In this document: positions 11,832-23,303 of the stretch, one piece after another
Layout of the letters: each line of letters begins with the position of its first letter
Numbering within the stretch: position 1 is the first letter of the stretch
Assembly (NCBI GenBank): GCA_918026815.1
Contig: CAKJVC010000066.1
Location: 372,001 to 436,000, forward strand
Direction: 5' to 3'
Length of the DNA: 64,000 nt
Source: Chalara sp. BL73
Lineage: Eukaryota; Ascomycota; Leotiomycetes; Helotiales
The notes under the pieces: model-generated
The model's input: the letters and a program-made list of their open reading frames with translations, nothing else
Told to the model about the DNA's origin: nothing
Databases searched by the model: none
Translations under genes and position numbers: made by a program

Positions 11832-14260
11832 GCGGTGACAACCGTACACCGCCACCAAAACTCACTACACCTCCTCCACTTCACGAAACCTCGGTCCATA
11901 GGGAGTTTTTGAAACGGAGGCTTTCAGAAGAGAGTATTCGAACCGAGCTCTGTGAAGGCCTCCTGGATGAGTCGGCGGAAACTGGAATAAGTCCAGCTAT
12001 GCCCATGGCGGGGCAATCCACCACTCCATATTCCTTTCATGGAACCACAACTCGAGTTGAGCTCATTGAGCGTTTGAAGAAGACCCAAACCCCAACATGG
12101 GTGCCAAACTCGAGTGTAAGTGTTTGAAAGGTCCGCAGAAAGTACTTGAGGTCTAACTCGCAGTAGTTGGATTCAATGATCCAGGATGATCAACAAACCC
12201 CTCGAAAGCCTGGCCCAAATGCCTCGAATGCCTCTCGTTTATTACCTTCCCCAGAGATATTAGAGGCCGGCCGATCTTCCGCCTTGGATGCGGAACGTCT
12301 CCAGGAAGGCCAGGAGATTGAGAGGCCAGGGTCAGCTCTACACAGCGGTGATTTCACGGAACGGCCACGCAAGGACTCTACAAATGGTTTGCATATCTCT
12401 GCACAAGCCCCTGGGTCCTTTTCTGACCCACAACCATGGATTGCTACATCTCCTCCAAGGGACTTTTCCCCATTCCAGCTAGATTCCAGGTTTCCATCGG
12501 TGGATCAACCAGTCAGGGCACGGTCTCGAGGTCCTTCCCTATCATCATCTCTATCATCTAGTTTTATTTGGAAGGCGCCAACGAGCCCTTTGGTGCAGTC
12601 AGAAAGCAACGATGACTTGGATTACTTGTCAAAGTCAAATGCAATCGATATAGCATCGGCCTTTCAAAGAAATGTTAGGCGGCATACTTTGCAGAACTCC
12701 CATTCTGGTCTTTCTACCTCAGAGTCGAACGCATCATACAACAGACCAATACCGTCGCTTCGAAGGGACAATACTTTTCCGTATCAGGCACATCAGCCAA
12801 GGAGATCTCTTGCCTCCAATATGCTACCTAATCAAGCATCGTCTCCTCAGACACCTATGTTTTTGAGATCAAGAAGACCCTCAATTAGTTCTGACACGTC
12901 ACCTCTGCTTCATGCGTCAATGGTTGGATCCTACGAAGAGAGCATTCTTCGTGGAAGAATGTCCACTACTCCATCGAAGCCTTTGGACTTCGTGGCTCAG
13001 ATTGGTGTCCTAGGGCTCGGAAAGTGTAAGCCGAATCTTCGATGCCCGGCCCATGTGACAATACCCTTCCCGGCAGTGTTTTATAGCTATGACACAACAA
13101 CTCACGGAAGATCTGCAACATCAGAGGACGAGCCTAGTCCCTACGTTGGTCAGATTGACCTCGAGAACAACATACCAAATCCGGACGAAGCAAGAGACGC
13201 AAAGAGGAAACGAGCCACGAGTAACAAAGCCCGAGCTCCAGCTGAAGATCATGGCATTTCTGATACTGCAAACGTGCATCAGCACATCGAACGAGATGTC
13301 CGGAGAGCCCAGAAACAAAAACGAAGATCAACGTCACCAAGAGCGCCTCCAGGTGGCAGTTACAGAATTCCGGAGAAAGGGCAGTTGCAAATCATAATAA
13401 AGAACCCCAACAAGACTGCTGTGAAGCTTTTTCTTGTGCCTTATGATCTCGCTGGTATGGAGCCAGGAACGAAAACTTTCATCCGCCAGCGAAGTTATTC
13501 TGCTGGGCCTATCATTGATGGACCATTGGCTACAAACGTGCATGATCGGCCAACATTACGTTATCTTGTACATTTGCACATATGCTCGCCTTCCCGTGGT
13601 CGATTTTATCTATACAAAAGCATTAGACTTGTCTTCGCGAATCGTGTACCAGATGGGAAGGAAAAACTGAGAAATGAAATCTCTATGCCAGAACCTCGTT
13701 TTAGTGTATATAAGCCGGGTCGAGATTCAAATGTTGGCCTCGGCATAGCCAGCGCTGCAGGCGCGAGCCTTGCAGCAGAAAAGGCTTATCGAAGACGAAG
13801 TTCAGGCTTTGCCCTAGGTCATTCTCATCGCGGTTTCGATGCCATGGATGGTATTCAGCAATTACCGGAAAGGACATTCGGCACCAGCTCTGCATATCCG
13901 CACAGTAGACCGCAAAACACAACGCTCGTGCAACCCATACCATTTGCCATCCATCGTAAAGCTATCCCGGTTGTAGAAGATTCAGCGCAAGACCACTTAA
14001 TCATTCAATCACCTAGTTCCGGCAAGAGCAGCCGTCCACCCACATCCCAAGGCTCAGAAATGTCATGGACAGGCAGCGATAGCCTATATGGCAAACTCAG
14101 CAAGGGCGAAGCTGGATATGGCGGGAATATTTTCAAAGGTTCACCAGATGGGAAACAAGTGGTTGCTGAGAGCTTACTTGCGAAGAGGCTACGTGGTGTG
14201 GGCCTATCAGGTCAGCTAGATCTGGACGGGTCTGGCCAAAGTACTTCGGGCATTCTTTAG
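11807..14260 (+). CDS. Atos-type conserved protein (DUF4210 plus Chromosome_seg domains)
   Basis: Two exons, 11807-12115 and 12167-14260, 800 residues. The intron (12116-12166) starts GTAAGT and ends at the second of two close AGs (CAGTAG); using the first would place a stop in frame. The first ~370 residues are Ser/Pro-rich and probably disordered. A conserved module at about 377-440 has DFVAQIGVLGLGKCKP and SPYVGQIDLE, as in DUF4210. A second module at about 500-625 has GQLQIIIKNPNKTAVKLFLVPYDL, LRYLVHLHIC and GRFYLYKSIRLVF, as in the Chromosome_seg domain. Together these define the Atos/FAM214 family; the animal member regulates transcription in macrophages. The fungal role is unclear; older annotation links the second domain to meiotic chromosome segregation. 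The tail is Ser-rich. Confidence 0.85.
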
Positions 14261-14648
14261 ATTGGCGAGCTCGGAGGAGTATATAGTAACAGGAGTAAAT
14301 TTGTTTATATGGAATACCCAGCCCTGGAGCACTGGAGCAAGGGAAGAACAAGCGGTTTATGGGTTTCACGGGATATCAGAGGAATGGCGCTCTTGCGGAA
14401 ACAATGGCTTTGGATTTTTGGCCACCAATACTTATCAGCTAGGAAGAACGTATTTAGACATGATAATCACATCTCAAAATAAAACACCTTTGGCAATTCC
14501 AAGCCACAAACTAAATTGTATTCTAATCTATGAACAAATATGATACACTTGTATACTTCATACACTGACCCTCATCCATAATACATATACAAGCAACTCT
14601 TTCCTCTATTCCACGCTTCAAACATTCTCGAGCCTCTCATCGAAGTTT
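14261..14648. other. Convergent intergenic region
   Basis: 388 bases between the 3' ends of the Atos-type gene and the PPR gene. AT-rich (for example ATATACA runs near 14580), consistent with two 3' untranslated regions. No other feature seen. Confidence 0.5.
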
Positions 14649-17600
14649 CTACTCCCCACTCAAAACCAACCGCTCCAGCTCATGCTCACTCTTCCTCATC
14701 GTCCTCACCGCCCCAATAGTCCTTGGACAATTAATCTCCAAATCGCGCAACACGAACTTAAACTCTCTGCTCCCGACCGCCGCCTCCTGCAATTCCAGAT
14801 ACCCCCTGGCCAAGTACAGCAGCGTATGGAACTTCGGCGTGTACCACACGCCATTGCCCCGCCCTTTGCTCTTATACCTCAATCCCTTATCCAGTCTCCG
14901 CCTGGTGCTCGCGTCGACCCAGCGGAGTCTGCTCCAGCCTTGCCAGTTAGGCATGAGGTGTTTCTCGCAGAGCTCGAAGGCGAGCGTATATTGGTAGTTG
15001 CGAGCGAGGATCTGGATATAGTAGTTGTAGTTGACGTTGGAGAGGACGAAGCCTTCCTTCTGCAGTGATGTGATGAGAGAAGGAAGGGAGGAGGCGCGGC
15101 CTTGTTTCTGGAGAGAGACCATATACTGGTTTAGGATAGTGGTGAGTTGCAGTCTGTGGCTCGGAAGCAAAATTTGCTTGGACATGTATTTCAAGTCTGA
15201 ACCGGCGGCTGGTAAACAAGCGTTAACTTGAACTCGCGCTTGAGCAAGAGCTAGGTTCCAGCATTCTTCTACGCCGTCGTAGGCACCTTGGGATGAGCGG
15301 GCATGCATGAGTGCTGATAGAATTGGAGTTGGTGGTATGGTTTTCTTGGGCTCGGGTAGGTCCTCGATGAATCTCTTGTAGAGCTTCTCAACAGCCGTAG
15401 GCTGGTTCATTTGTGCCATGACATATGCTATATAGCTATAGAACATAGTCGGATAGGCAACCATTGGAATCTCGCCATGAACACCTTTTTGTGGAGTTGC
15501 CGTTATGTGCTGAGCATTCATCGACTTCAGAATTTCATCGAATAGCTCATAAGTGCTCTTGAATTGATCCTCCGGGCTGGCGTCTTGAAGATACCTTCGA
15601 GACTGAATATGCGTTGCCTTCAGCCTTTGAAGAGTTGTACTAGCGGAATCAGGGATATTGTGTTTGCTCATATGATCCTGTGCACGAAACACCTTCCACC
15701 ACTCCTGTGTAGCAACGAATCCACCCATGACGATCGCATAATGAAAATTGTCTGGTCTAATGCCTGCCTCCGGCATAGCATTCTTGAGAATTGACCATGC
15801 ATTGTCGGGTTGCCTAACCACACACAAAGCCATCATCAACGCTGAAAATGTGTACTTATCATGCTCTACCCCTAGATCTCTCATACTTTGGCGTACTCGA
15901 TTAACATTTTCCAAGTCTCCAGCTAAAGCATAAGCTGTTAATAAGCGGTTCCACATAGATGTTCGTGAGCCGATCAAGTCCATCTTGACAGCATCATTAC
16001 ATAATTTTTCTGCTTGGCCAAGCCGTTCATCCTGAATGAAAGCCATTGCAAGGCAATCAAGCATCCGCGCGCTTTTCTGGATCCCCATCTTTTCAGCAAG
16101 TTGGTAAGCATTTATAGTGCCTTCCAGATCTCCCATGCCGACATATGCTCTCATTATTGCTGAAAATGTGTACTGATCTGGCCGTATATCTTCTGCATCC
16201 ATAACACTCTGAAAGGCCTCAAGCGCACCGTCGTAATCTTGTGCCATTCCATGAGCCATGATGAGGATGTTCCAGCAGTGGAGGTTAGGTTTAACTCCGT
16301 ATTTGTCCTGCAATTGATCAAAATACCTTTTGACTTCGTTCAACTCGCCCCGCCTAGCATGAACTAAAAGAATCGGCGTTACGTTCTCAATATTGAGTGG
16401 CCTATGCTTCCCATCAAAGTCAGGTAGATCTTTCAATGAATCGAACAATGCATGGACAGCATCAGCGTCGCATAACTTGGCAAAAGCCGTCATACACATA
16501 TGAAGGGCTAATTTAGTCGGCTTTGATCCATGGGCAGAAAGATCTTCCAGAACCTCTTGCATTCCACTAACATGGAGATTATCGCAGAGAAGTTTCAGCA
16601 GAGAGTGCAAAGTGCTGCTGAAGAATTGTGTTCTGCTGTTTTTGCGCTCACGCCGATAGACTTGAATGGCGACAGCGACCATATCTGCATCAATCAGGCG
16701 TTGAATGGTAGTATTGTAGATAATAGGCGCATCCGCTTCCCACTTCCGGAGGACATCGAGGAATCGTGAAATTAAATGGGACTTGAGTTTCCCGCTATAT
16801 AGTATTCTTTCCACCATACTCACCCCATGATGAATGAGATTAACAATGTCAGATTTTGCCATGTTTCCAGAAACAATCCTCTCCTCAATATAGCCAACCA
16901 TTTCTAGAATCTTAATAGAAAGATTGGGAAGTTCATCGACTTTCTGCCAAATGTAATTGTCCGGTTCCTGTTGCCCTGGTTGGCTTTCGAAGCCATTGAT
17001 TTCCGTCAGGGTCTTGAAAAATTGACGCCATAGACCCCTTTCTATCATGTACGTGAGCAGCGAATCAGCCTCAATAATACATCCCATATTAGCACGAGTA
17101 TATGCATAAACGTCCAGAGCATCAGCTAGGTTCTGTAAGCGTAAATATGATCGAATTGCATGTCTGCAAGAATTTAGATCTCGTTTCGACATCTCTATGT
17201 GTCGGAATACCTCGATCAACCTCTCTACGTTGATGATTCGTTCCGATTCCGCGAGATTTGCAATGACCTCCTGACGCACGAGGTCCTGGTCCAATTCATC
17301 CAACAGAAGATACTGGTGCCAGTAATTGTTGAAGTCCACATCCCCCCCTTTCTTTGCAAGGTTTTGCATAGCTTGGATGCGAAGTTTCGAATTGACAGAT
17401 TGGCGTGCCCCAACCATAATCGCATGGTCAACTCCCGCTTCTTCTACTGCATCCTGAGCCGCAGATGTGAATTGCCTCTGTCCCAACCGCCTGAATCCCA
17501 CCCTTGATCGTCTGCCATCCTGTCTATCAACGCCCCAGCTTGAAATATGCCTAAAGAAGTTGATTGTTCCGGCTGGGTACAAAAAGTCCAAAAACAGGCC

Positions 17601-17813
17601 ACCTCCATTGAAACTTTTATGCGCGTCGCAGCTATTTTCATTAGAATCCGAGCCTTGCACCAGAGCTGTCCACAAGGGGGACAACTCAGTATCTATTGCA
17701 CCGTGGTTCCAGAAAGTCGAGTGGAGGGATCGACGACTCTTGATGGTCTTCTTGGAAGCCGCAAGCCGCCTCAGACTGCCTGATTCTAGACATCCAGCCG
17801 TTCGCTCAAGCAT
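14649..17813 (-). CDS. Mitochondrial pentatricopeptide-repeat protein (cya5-like)
   Basis: A single uninterrupted 1,054-codon frame. The N-terminus (MLERTAGCLESGSLRRLAAS, then KSRRSLHSTFWNHGA) is basic, Ser/Arg-rich and poor in acids, as in a mitochondrial presequence. It matches the start of fungal PPR proteins annotated as the COX1 translation regulator Cya5, the mould counterpart of yeast PET309; this assignment is from memory of the family. Clear PPR helical pairs lie at about residues 505-750 (for example NILIMAHGMAQDYDGALEAF, RPDQYTFSAIMRAYVGMGDL, HDKYTFSALMMAL). More degenerate repeats occur on both sides (DALDVYAYTRANMGC, YNTTIQRLIDADMVAVAIQV). PPR proteins bind organellar RNA sequence-specifically. 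The likely role is stability or translation of a mitochondrial mRNA. It diverges from SRP68. Confidence 0.85.
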   Translation of the reverse strand: MLERTAGCLESGSLRRLAASKKTIKSRRSLHSTFWNHGAIDTELSPLWTALVQGSDSNENSCDAHKSFNGGGLFLDFLYPAGTINFFRHISSWGVDRQDGRRSRVGFRRLGQRQFTSAAQDAVEEAGVDHAIMVGARQSVNSKLRIQAMQNLAKKGGDVDFNNYWHQYLLLDELDQDLVRQEVIANLAESERIINVERLIEVFRHIEMSKRDLNSCRHAIRSYLRLQNLADALDVYAYTRANMGCIIEADSLLTYMIERGLWRQFFKTLTEINGFESQPGQQEPDNYIWQKVDELPNLSIKILEMVGYIEERIVSGNMAKSDIVNLIHHGVSMVERILYSGKLKSHLISRFLDVLRKWEADAPIIYNTTIQRLIDADMVAVAIQVYRRERKNSRTQFFSSTLHSLLKLLCDNLHVSGMQEVLEDLSAHGSKPTKLALHMCMTAFAKLCDADAVHALFDSLKDLPDFDGKHRPLNIENVTPILLVHARRGELNEVKRYFDQLQDKYGVKPNLHCWNILIMAHGMAQDYDGALEAFQSVMDAEDIRPDQYTFSAIMRAYVGMGDLEGTINAYQLAEKMGIQKSARMLDCLAMAFIQDERLGQAEKLCNDAVKMDLIGSRTSMWNRLLTAYALAGDLENVNRVRQSMRDLGVEHDKYTFSALMMALCVVRQPDNAWSILKNAMPEAGIRPDNFHYAIVMGGFVATQEWWKVFRAQDHMSKHNIPDSASTTLQRLKATHIQSRRYLQDASPEDQFKSTYELFDEILKSMNAQHITATPQKGVHGEIPMVAYPTMFYSYIAYVMAQMNQPTAVEKLYKRFIEDLPEPKKTIPPTPILSALMHARSSQGAYDGVEECWNLALAQARVQVNACLPAAGSDLKYMSKQILLPSHRLQLTTILNQYMVSLQKQGRASSLPSLITSLQKEGFVLSNVNYNYYIQILARNYQYTLAFELCEKHLMPNWQGWSRLRWVDASTRRRLDKGLRYKSKGRGNGVWYTPKFHTLLYLARGYLELQEAAVGSREFKFVLRDLEINCPRTIGAVRTMRKSEHELERLVLSGE

Positions 17814-18260
17814 GCCCTGCCCCCGTCAATATATCCCTTCAAGCTTCTGCCAGCTAGCAGACCTCTAATCACTACCGATGGGTGCTGTAAAAATGATCAA
17901 AATCTGCCATTCCTGTTAGCTTGAGCAACACGAGGGTTAAGGAATCATGTACAAAATTACAGTACACCATGCTTAGAAAGCCGAATGATAAAACGAAAGT
18001 GTTACTGATGCAATCATCTAAAAGAGTCTTAGAACTTCAAGAGATTGGTAAACTCAAGCGTCGTAAAAACACAGAATTTTCCAAAAAACTGGTGATGTTA
18101 CGATCTCCCCAAAAATATTTGGTCCTCCCAGGAAGCTGGGCCTTGGCAGGATATTGTCACGTGAATGGATGCCCACCATGACACGGCGCAACCCCCACCA
18201 AGATCACATTTGACCAGAAGTCATATTTCTTACCCAAACTCCTTTGACTTCCGCCCAACT
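17814..18260. promoter_or_regulatory. Bidirectional promoter of PPR and SRP68 genes
   Basis: 447 bases between two divergent start codons. No other coding is supported; an in-frame ATG at 18165 would extend SRP68 by 32 residues that do not resemble the family. Sites cannot be assigned by eye. Confidence 0.55.
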
Positions 18261-20193
18261 ATGGAGATCACCCATTTTGTTGTCTCTGGGCGTGAGAAGG
18301 CAAAGGTCTTTGGTGACTATTCAACTTATAGAACCCAGCTGTCGAACCGCATCCACAATCTTAGACGGAAACTTGGGATCGCAACAAAGCCCCGCGCAAA
18401 GTACATATCCAAAGCTCCAGTTACAATAGAAGATATTAGTCGCAATGCCGAGTATGCAATAAAACTCTAGTTTAAGCTTTAACATACTGATTTGCTTGCA
18501 GATTCGTTCACCTCCTTCTCCTTACGTCGGAGCGAGCATGGGCAAATGCTATGTCTATGCGAGAGATTCATATAACTGAGAAGAAGGGAGTTACTGGCAC
18601 GACTCGGTCGCACATTATTTCGAGACTACATAAAGCGACGACATATGCTAAAGAATTGTTCGAGCTTCTCACAGATCAATCGCAAACGAAAGCAACTCTG
18701 AACGATGTCCTCGAAGCTCGTGCCTATGCTGCATCTCTTATAGGCGCAAAGGAATTTGAGAAACAGAGCTGGGAATCCTGTATAAGAAGCTATTCAGAAG
18801 CTAGGGTTATATATAGCGCTCTTGCTACATCTACCAAGCGTACCATATTCACAGATTTACTAGCAGATCCGATAGACGATAGTCTAAGATATGGTGCATA
18901 TCAGATGGGTGTACCACGCACAGTCGCGATACCAGCTATTGCCCGGAAATATTTCTCAGAGGCCGATGCTGGCCTGATTAAGCAAGTTCAGGAATTGGAT
19001 CCTCATGTTCTCAGTGAGCAAGCTACCAGAACAAAAGCAACCGCAGAATCAGGGACTGTGCCAAAGACAATTTCATGGAGATCTCGGACTGTTGATTTGG
19101 AGGACGCAGCGATAGCTACAGCATTAGCGGCAGTAAAAGGCGCCTCCGTCAATTTATCAGGCTCTTTATCATCGGCAAAGACTAATAGAGAAAATGCCTC
19201 AGCTTACGATGACATTCTCATCTCGGCACAAGACGCTGTAGACGCTACAAAGCATGCAATCGACGAATTGGTAGCAGAGAAAGTTGGAGCAGGCGATAAG
19301 CGAATGCAAAGCTTACAGATCACAAGGACGGCAGTCAGTTATGACATGATTAGCTGGCGTATAGGACGAAATCGCGTTCTCGTCGGCGAGCGGGATGGAG
19401 CTGTTGTAGACACAAAATCGCTAACCTCCAAAAAAAAGAGCACAAAAGAAGCCAAGGAGTTGAGCACCGGACGAAAGTTAGCTCAACTGCGTGAGAAAGC
19501 CGTGCTGTATGATGCGATCCTGCAGAGTATCGACTCCATTAAAGAGCTCCCTGGAGTCGCAAATGACACTGGCTTTTTAGAAGAGCTAGACGCGAAGTAC
19601 AACTACTTCTCTGCCCTCAAGCAAGTATTACCGTGTCATAATCTTCACATGAAGCTAACAAGCCACACAGGTGCTTAATAATAGCTCGGTCGTACGCGCT
19701 CCTTCCAAACCCCAAAAATGCACTCGCTCTCCTTTCCCGCGCCTCCCAAAAAAGCGCCATCGCCCACAACGCTCTTGGTTCAGCAATGGACAGCTCTTCT
19801 AGTTCACCTCCCAATATAGATGTCTCCCACTCTGACGTGACGTTTCTCAACGATCTTCTCCGCGGCGAAGTACAACGCTACCGTGCCATCGTCGAGCTCT
19901 CGAACCTCACCTCTTCCAAAAGCACCACCGCCTCAACCGCCCCTCTAGTCGAAAACCTGAATACCTACCCAACATCTGGAAGTGTAGATTTGAAGAACAT
20001 TGTGACGTGGCCGCCAAGACTGGAGCCCGTACCCGTGAAACCGCTGTTCTTCGATGCAGCGTGGAACTACATCGAGTATCCAGGGCGGGAAGTACAGCAG
20101 CCTGTTCAAAAGGCTGCGGATAAGGAAAGTAGAGGCGGGAAAGAGCAGACAGCGGAACAAAAAAAGAAAGGATGGTTTGGATTTGGTCGGTAG
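18261..20193 (+). CDS. SRP68: Signal recognition particle subunit SRP68
   Basis: Three exons, 18261-18451, 18502-19620 and 19671-20193, 610 residues. The start at 18261 gives MEITHFVVSGREKAKVFGDY, the family beginning; then STYRTQLSNRIHNLRRKLG, the basic RNA-binding segment. Intron 1 (18452-18501, GTATGC...TTGCAG) joins RNAE to FVHLLLLTSERAWANAM. Intron 2 (19621-19670) must begin GCAAGT and end ACAG, a GC-AG intron, to give the conserved FSALKCLIIARSYALLPNPK; no GT donor keeps the frame. The middle is alpha-helical (TPR-like) and the C-terminus ends QKKKGWFGFGR. SRP68 pairs with SRP72 on 7S RNA and supports elongation arrest and docking of secretory ribosomes to the ER. Confidence 0.92.
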
Positions 20194-20553
20194 GAAAACA
20201 TATATTGACCAATCTAGGAACTACAATATTTCTATCAATCTTCGCTCTCAAAATTGAAGCAAGACATCTATGTTCTCTTCATCCATCGCCAAATCTGCAT
20301 ATACATGGGCTTTCAATCTCTTAGTCATCAAATCTTTTATTCTACCATCAACCAGTTAGAGGATAATCAACAGCGCCAAAAAAAAAAGTCCTTGTGAACG
20401 AACTATCAGGGGATGCGTCCAATCTACCTGCAACTACGGCATCACACATGCTATATAGCCCTTTGTTCAGATCTGATTATGCTATTGCTAAAACAGCCCT
20501 ACGAGAACTCACGACTCCAGATCGCTCTACCATCATGTACTTATTACTCTTTG
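20194..20553. other. Convergent intergenic region
   Basis: 360 bases between the SRP68 and chitin synthase 3' ends, with an A run at 20379-20389. No gene seen. Confidence 0.5.
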
Positions 20554-23303
20554 CTACAATCGTCCACCGCCGCCCCCCTCTCCACTACCTTCCTCGCCAG
20601 CACCTCCATCCTCAAAATCTATAGTCTCAGTACCAGCAACTTCATAACCACTAGTCTGAGCACGTATATCTCCCAGTGAATCATAATGATGCAATGCATA
20701 CGAATTCAGATCCACCCCAAGACTTTCCTGTGCGACCGATAATTGTGCGGCTCTTGAAAACTCTCCCTCCTCGATGTGTCGAGTATGTTGTTGATATTGG
20801 CCTTCATCCTGCGACGCACTTCTCCCATGCAGGGAGAAATTGCTCTCTAGACCTCGATCAGCATTAATTAGGCTTTCATCTGCTGCCCAACTATGTTGCG
20901 CGAGGGGACTACCGACAAATGCACTGCGACGTTGGCCATGTCTTGAGGATGACCGACTACTAGTTTGGGCTTCACTTGAGAATGATGAAAGGCGGGAGGA
21001 GCGTGGATCCGGTAGGCTTTCGCCGGAAGCAAGACTGTCAAAATGGTCATATGCTTTTTGTCCCAGCTCGGCGTCGTTGAGTTCGAAGACTCTACCTCGT
21101 GGAATATTAAATGACGTGCTACGCTGAACTTCCTTAGCCATGGTATACTTCTTGCGGTCTTCCTCTCCCATAATGCTCTCAACTCGACGTGGCATGAGGA
21201 TTGAATCATTGCTGTCAAATGAGTATCCGCGCTGAATGCGTTGTCCTCCAAGTTCTATCAATGATGAAATCCCACCGAGATCGAGCATTGACGGAACTGA
21301 TTGACGATACAAACCATTAGGGAGAAGCTCGGCGGCTGTGAACCGTCCCTCAATACGTCCTGGAGGCTGGAGGGGAACTGCGTCGATATCATCCTTGACG
21401 AAAGTCTCAGGCACAATGTTTAGATCATCGCCCAATTTTTCAGCACGCTCAACGACCGCCTCAGGCGTATTTGTTGCATCAGCCTTTCCTGCGTCAGCTC
21501 TAGGCCCTCCCCATGTCCTTTGACCAGCGGTAAAAACAGCATTCACCCTGATATTCACTTAGTCTATGAATAGTTCTCTCAAAGGAACACTTACAAATAG
21601 TACCAGTTGAAGAAAGGGTTAATGATCGCCATCAACGGATACAGAAAGAGCTTGTACCGACCCATCTTAAGAGCGAAGAATGACATGAACAACCAAAGGA
21701 GACCGTACGAAATTGCCATATACTGAAGGGGAAGCTCGGTGGCATTCTTGGAGGTAGTCATCAGGGCAATCATCATAGTAAAAAAAAGGAAAGACGTCGT
21801 CCGAATAACAGCTGTAAGAAGCCGAAGTACACATAGAGCAGTGTATTTTCGCCAGATCCGGATATCAGTCATCATGCAGACTTCATTGGTAATAAAGCCC
21901 AAGAACCATCGGCGGCGTTGCTTAGTTAAGGATGAGAAGGTTTGAACAGCCTCCGTTTTGCAAAAGGCAGACGTGCACATTTGAATTTGGTATGACTTCT
22001 TGGCTCCAATCATGAGGAGATGGGTAAGCCATCGGTCCTCGCCCAAATGACATTTGCCAAAATCAAACATATCCTTACAGTGCTCTACCTTGTTGCCGAA
22101 ATAGTACGGCGCCATCTTTCGTAGGGCTGAGAGACGCAGCATAGTTAGAGCCCCTGGTAAACAAGTCACCGTGCCACAGACGGACTCCACTGTCCGCTCC
22201 ATGAGCTGGCCATGAACGTACTCAATGTCTTGAACGAGGGTTAGGAGAGAATGAGACTTGGTAGTTGACGTAATAACACCAGTCATCGCCAGCATATTTC
22301 GCTTATTGCCGGGGCTCAAATGCATATCATACATGAGGTTCTGAATGCAATACTGGTCCAAGATACAGTCAGAATCGATAAACAGAAGAAAATAGTTGTC
22401 GCTGCGCTGAAGATTGGCTTCGTAATGTCGCTGAATGACCTCGAAAGTGTTTTTCTGACACTTTCTCTTCCCTCCATGTTCAAACCGAGAGACTATGATC
22501 TCAACCTTGTGGCCTCGGGAATTCGGGTAGCCAATCTTCAAGCTCGAGGGATAGCGAAAGTCGGGCAATAGCTTGACACCTAACATTCTGATCGTATTCA
22601 AATAAAGTTCGTTTTGCTGATCACCATCAAACGACAAGTAGACAGCCAGGCGAGATGCGGGATAGTCACTGTCTGCCACCGAGTCAATTGCGTTGAGTAG
22701 AACTTCTGGTAGTTCATTGTAACATGGCATTACAACAAGGACAGTGGGAGCTGAGTGCTCATCTAGAAGTTGTGCAATGCGCTTTGATCGACCAATGGAA
22801 CGAGTGATCAGGTGATAGAGACATATGAGCGTCGGAACTGTTAACATAACAAGGAACGATACAAAACCAATCATCTGGAAAATGTATACGGCCTTGCTTG
22901 GAAAGTAAGCAGTAATAGCATCTGGTAATGGGAGCGTAACTACCATAATCGGTAGAAACATAAGTCTGACGAGATCAAGTTAGTAAAGTAATTATATTTC
23001 AGCAACGGGGACATACCGAACAAGCGTGAAGACAGCCCCCATAATGAAGACGAGCACCTTTACAGACCAATCTTCTGCTTTTTGGTATGCTTTAGCCAGG
23101 CAGTACCACCAAGATAACAGCCACAAGGCCCACTCAAGTAGAGCCATCAGGAACAAGACTCCCATGATTGACATGTAAACGATCTTTAGGTCGATAGGTG
23201 TTAGTAGGAGCATTTTCTTTCTTTTGGATTAGATCTGAGCAGGAATGCTTACATCACTCACTCTCCATGCCAAATTCAGGTGTTCAACTGAGGTCGGTGC
23301 CAT
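20554..23303 (-). CDS. Chitin synthase, class VI/VII type
   Basis: Four exons: 23303-23262, 23216-23017, 22965-21595, 21547-20554, 868 residues. Introns 23016-22966 (GTATGT) and 21594-21548 (GTAAGT) are secure by phase. The first intron (23261-23217, GTGAGT...AAAG, 45 nt) is the best of two options; a GTAAGC donor at 23252 would leave only 36 nt. This is a family 2 glycosyltransferase with N-terminal membrane helices (about 20-75 and 83-130), a DxD-type FIDSD at about 277-280, GEDRW at about 389-393, the QRRRW product-binding motif at 430-434, then several membrane helices and a Ser-rich cytosolic tail ending in a Gly/Glu stretch. It polymerises UDP-GlcNAc into chitin at the plasma membrane. 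No myosin head is attached, and the compact size fits the small class restricted to filamentous fungi. Confidence 0.88.

Noticed and set aside
18165..18260. Upstream in-frame ATG for SRP68
   Set aside because: The added 32 residues (His/Pro-rich) do not match the family, while MEITHF at 18261 does.
23217..23252. GTAAGC donor for the first chitin synthase intron
   Set aside because: It would make a 36-nt intron, shorter than every other intron here; the GTGAGT donor at 23261 gives 45 nt.
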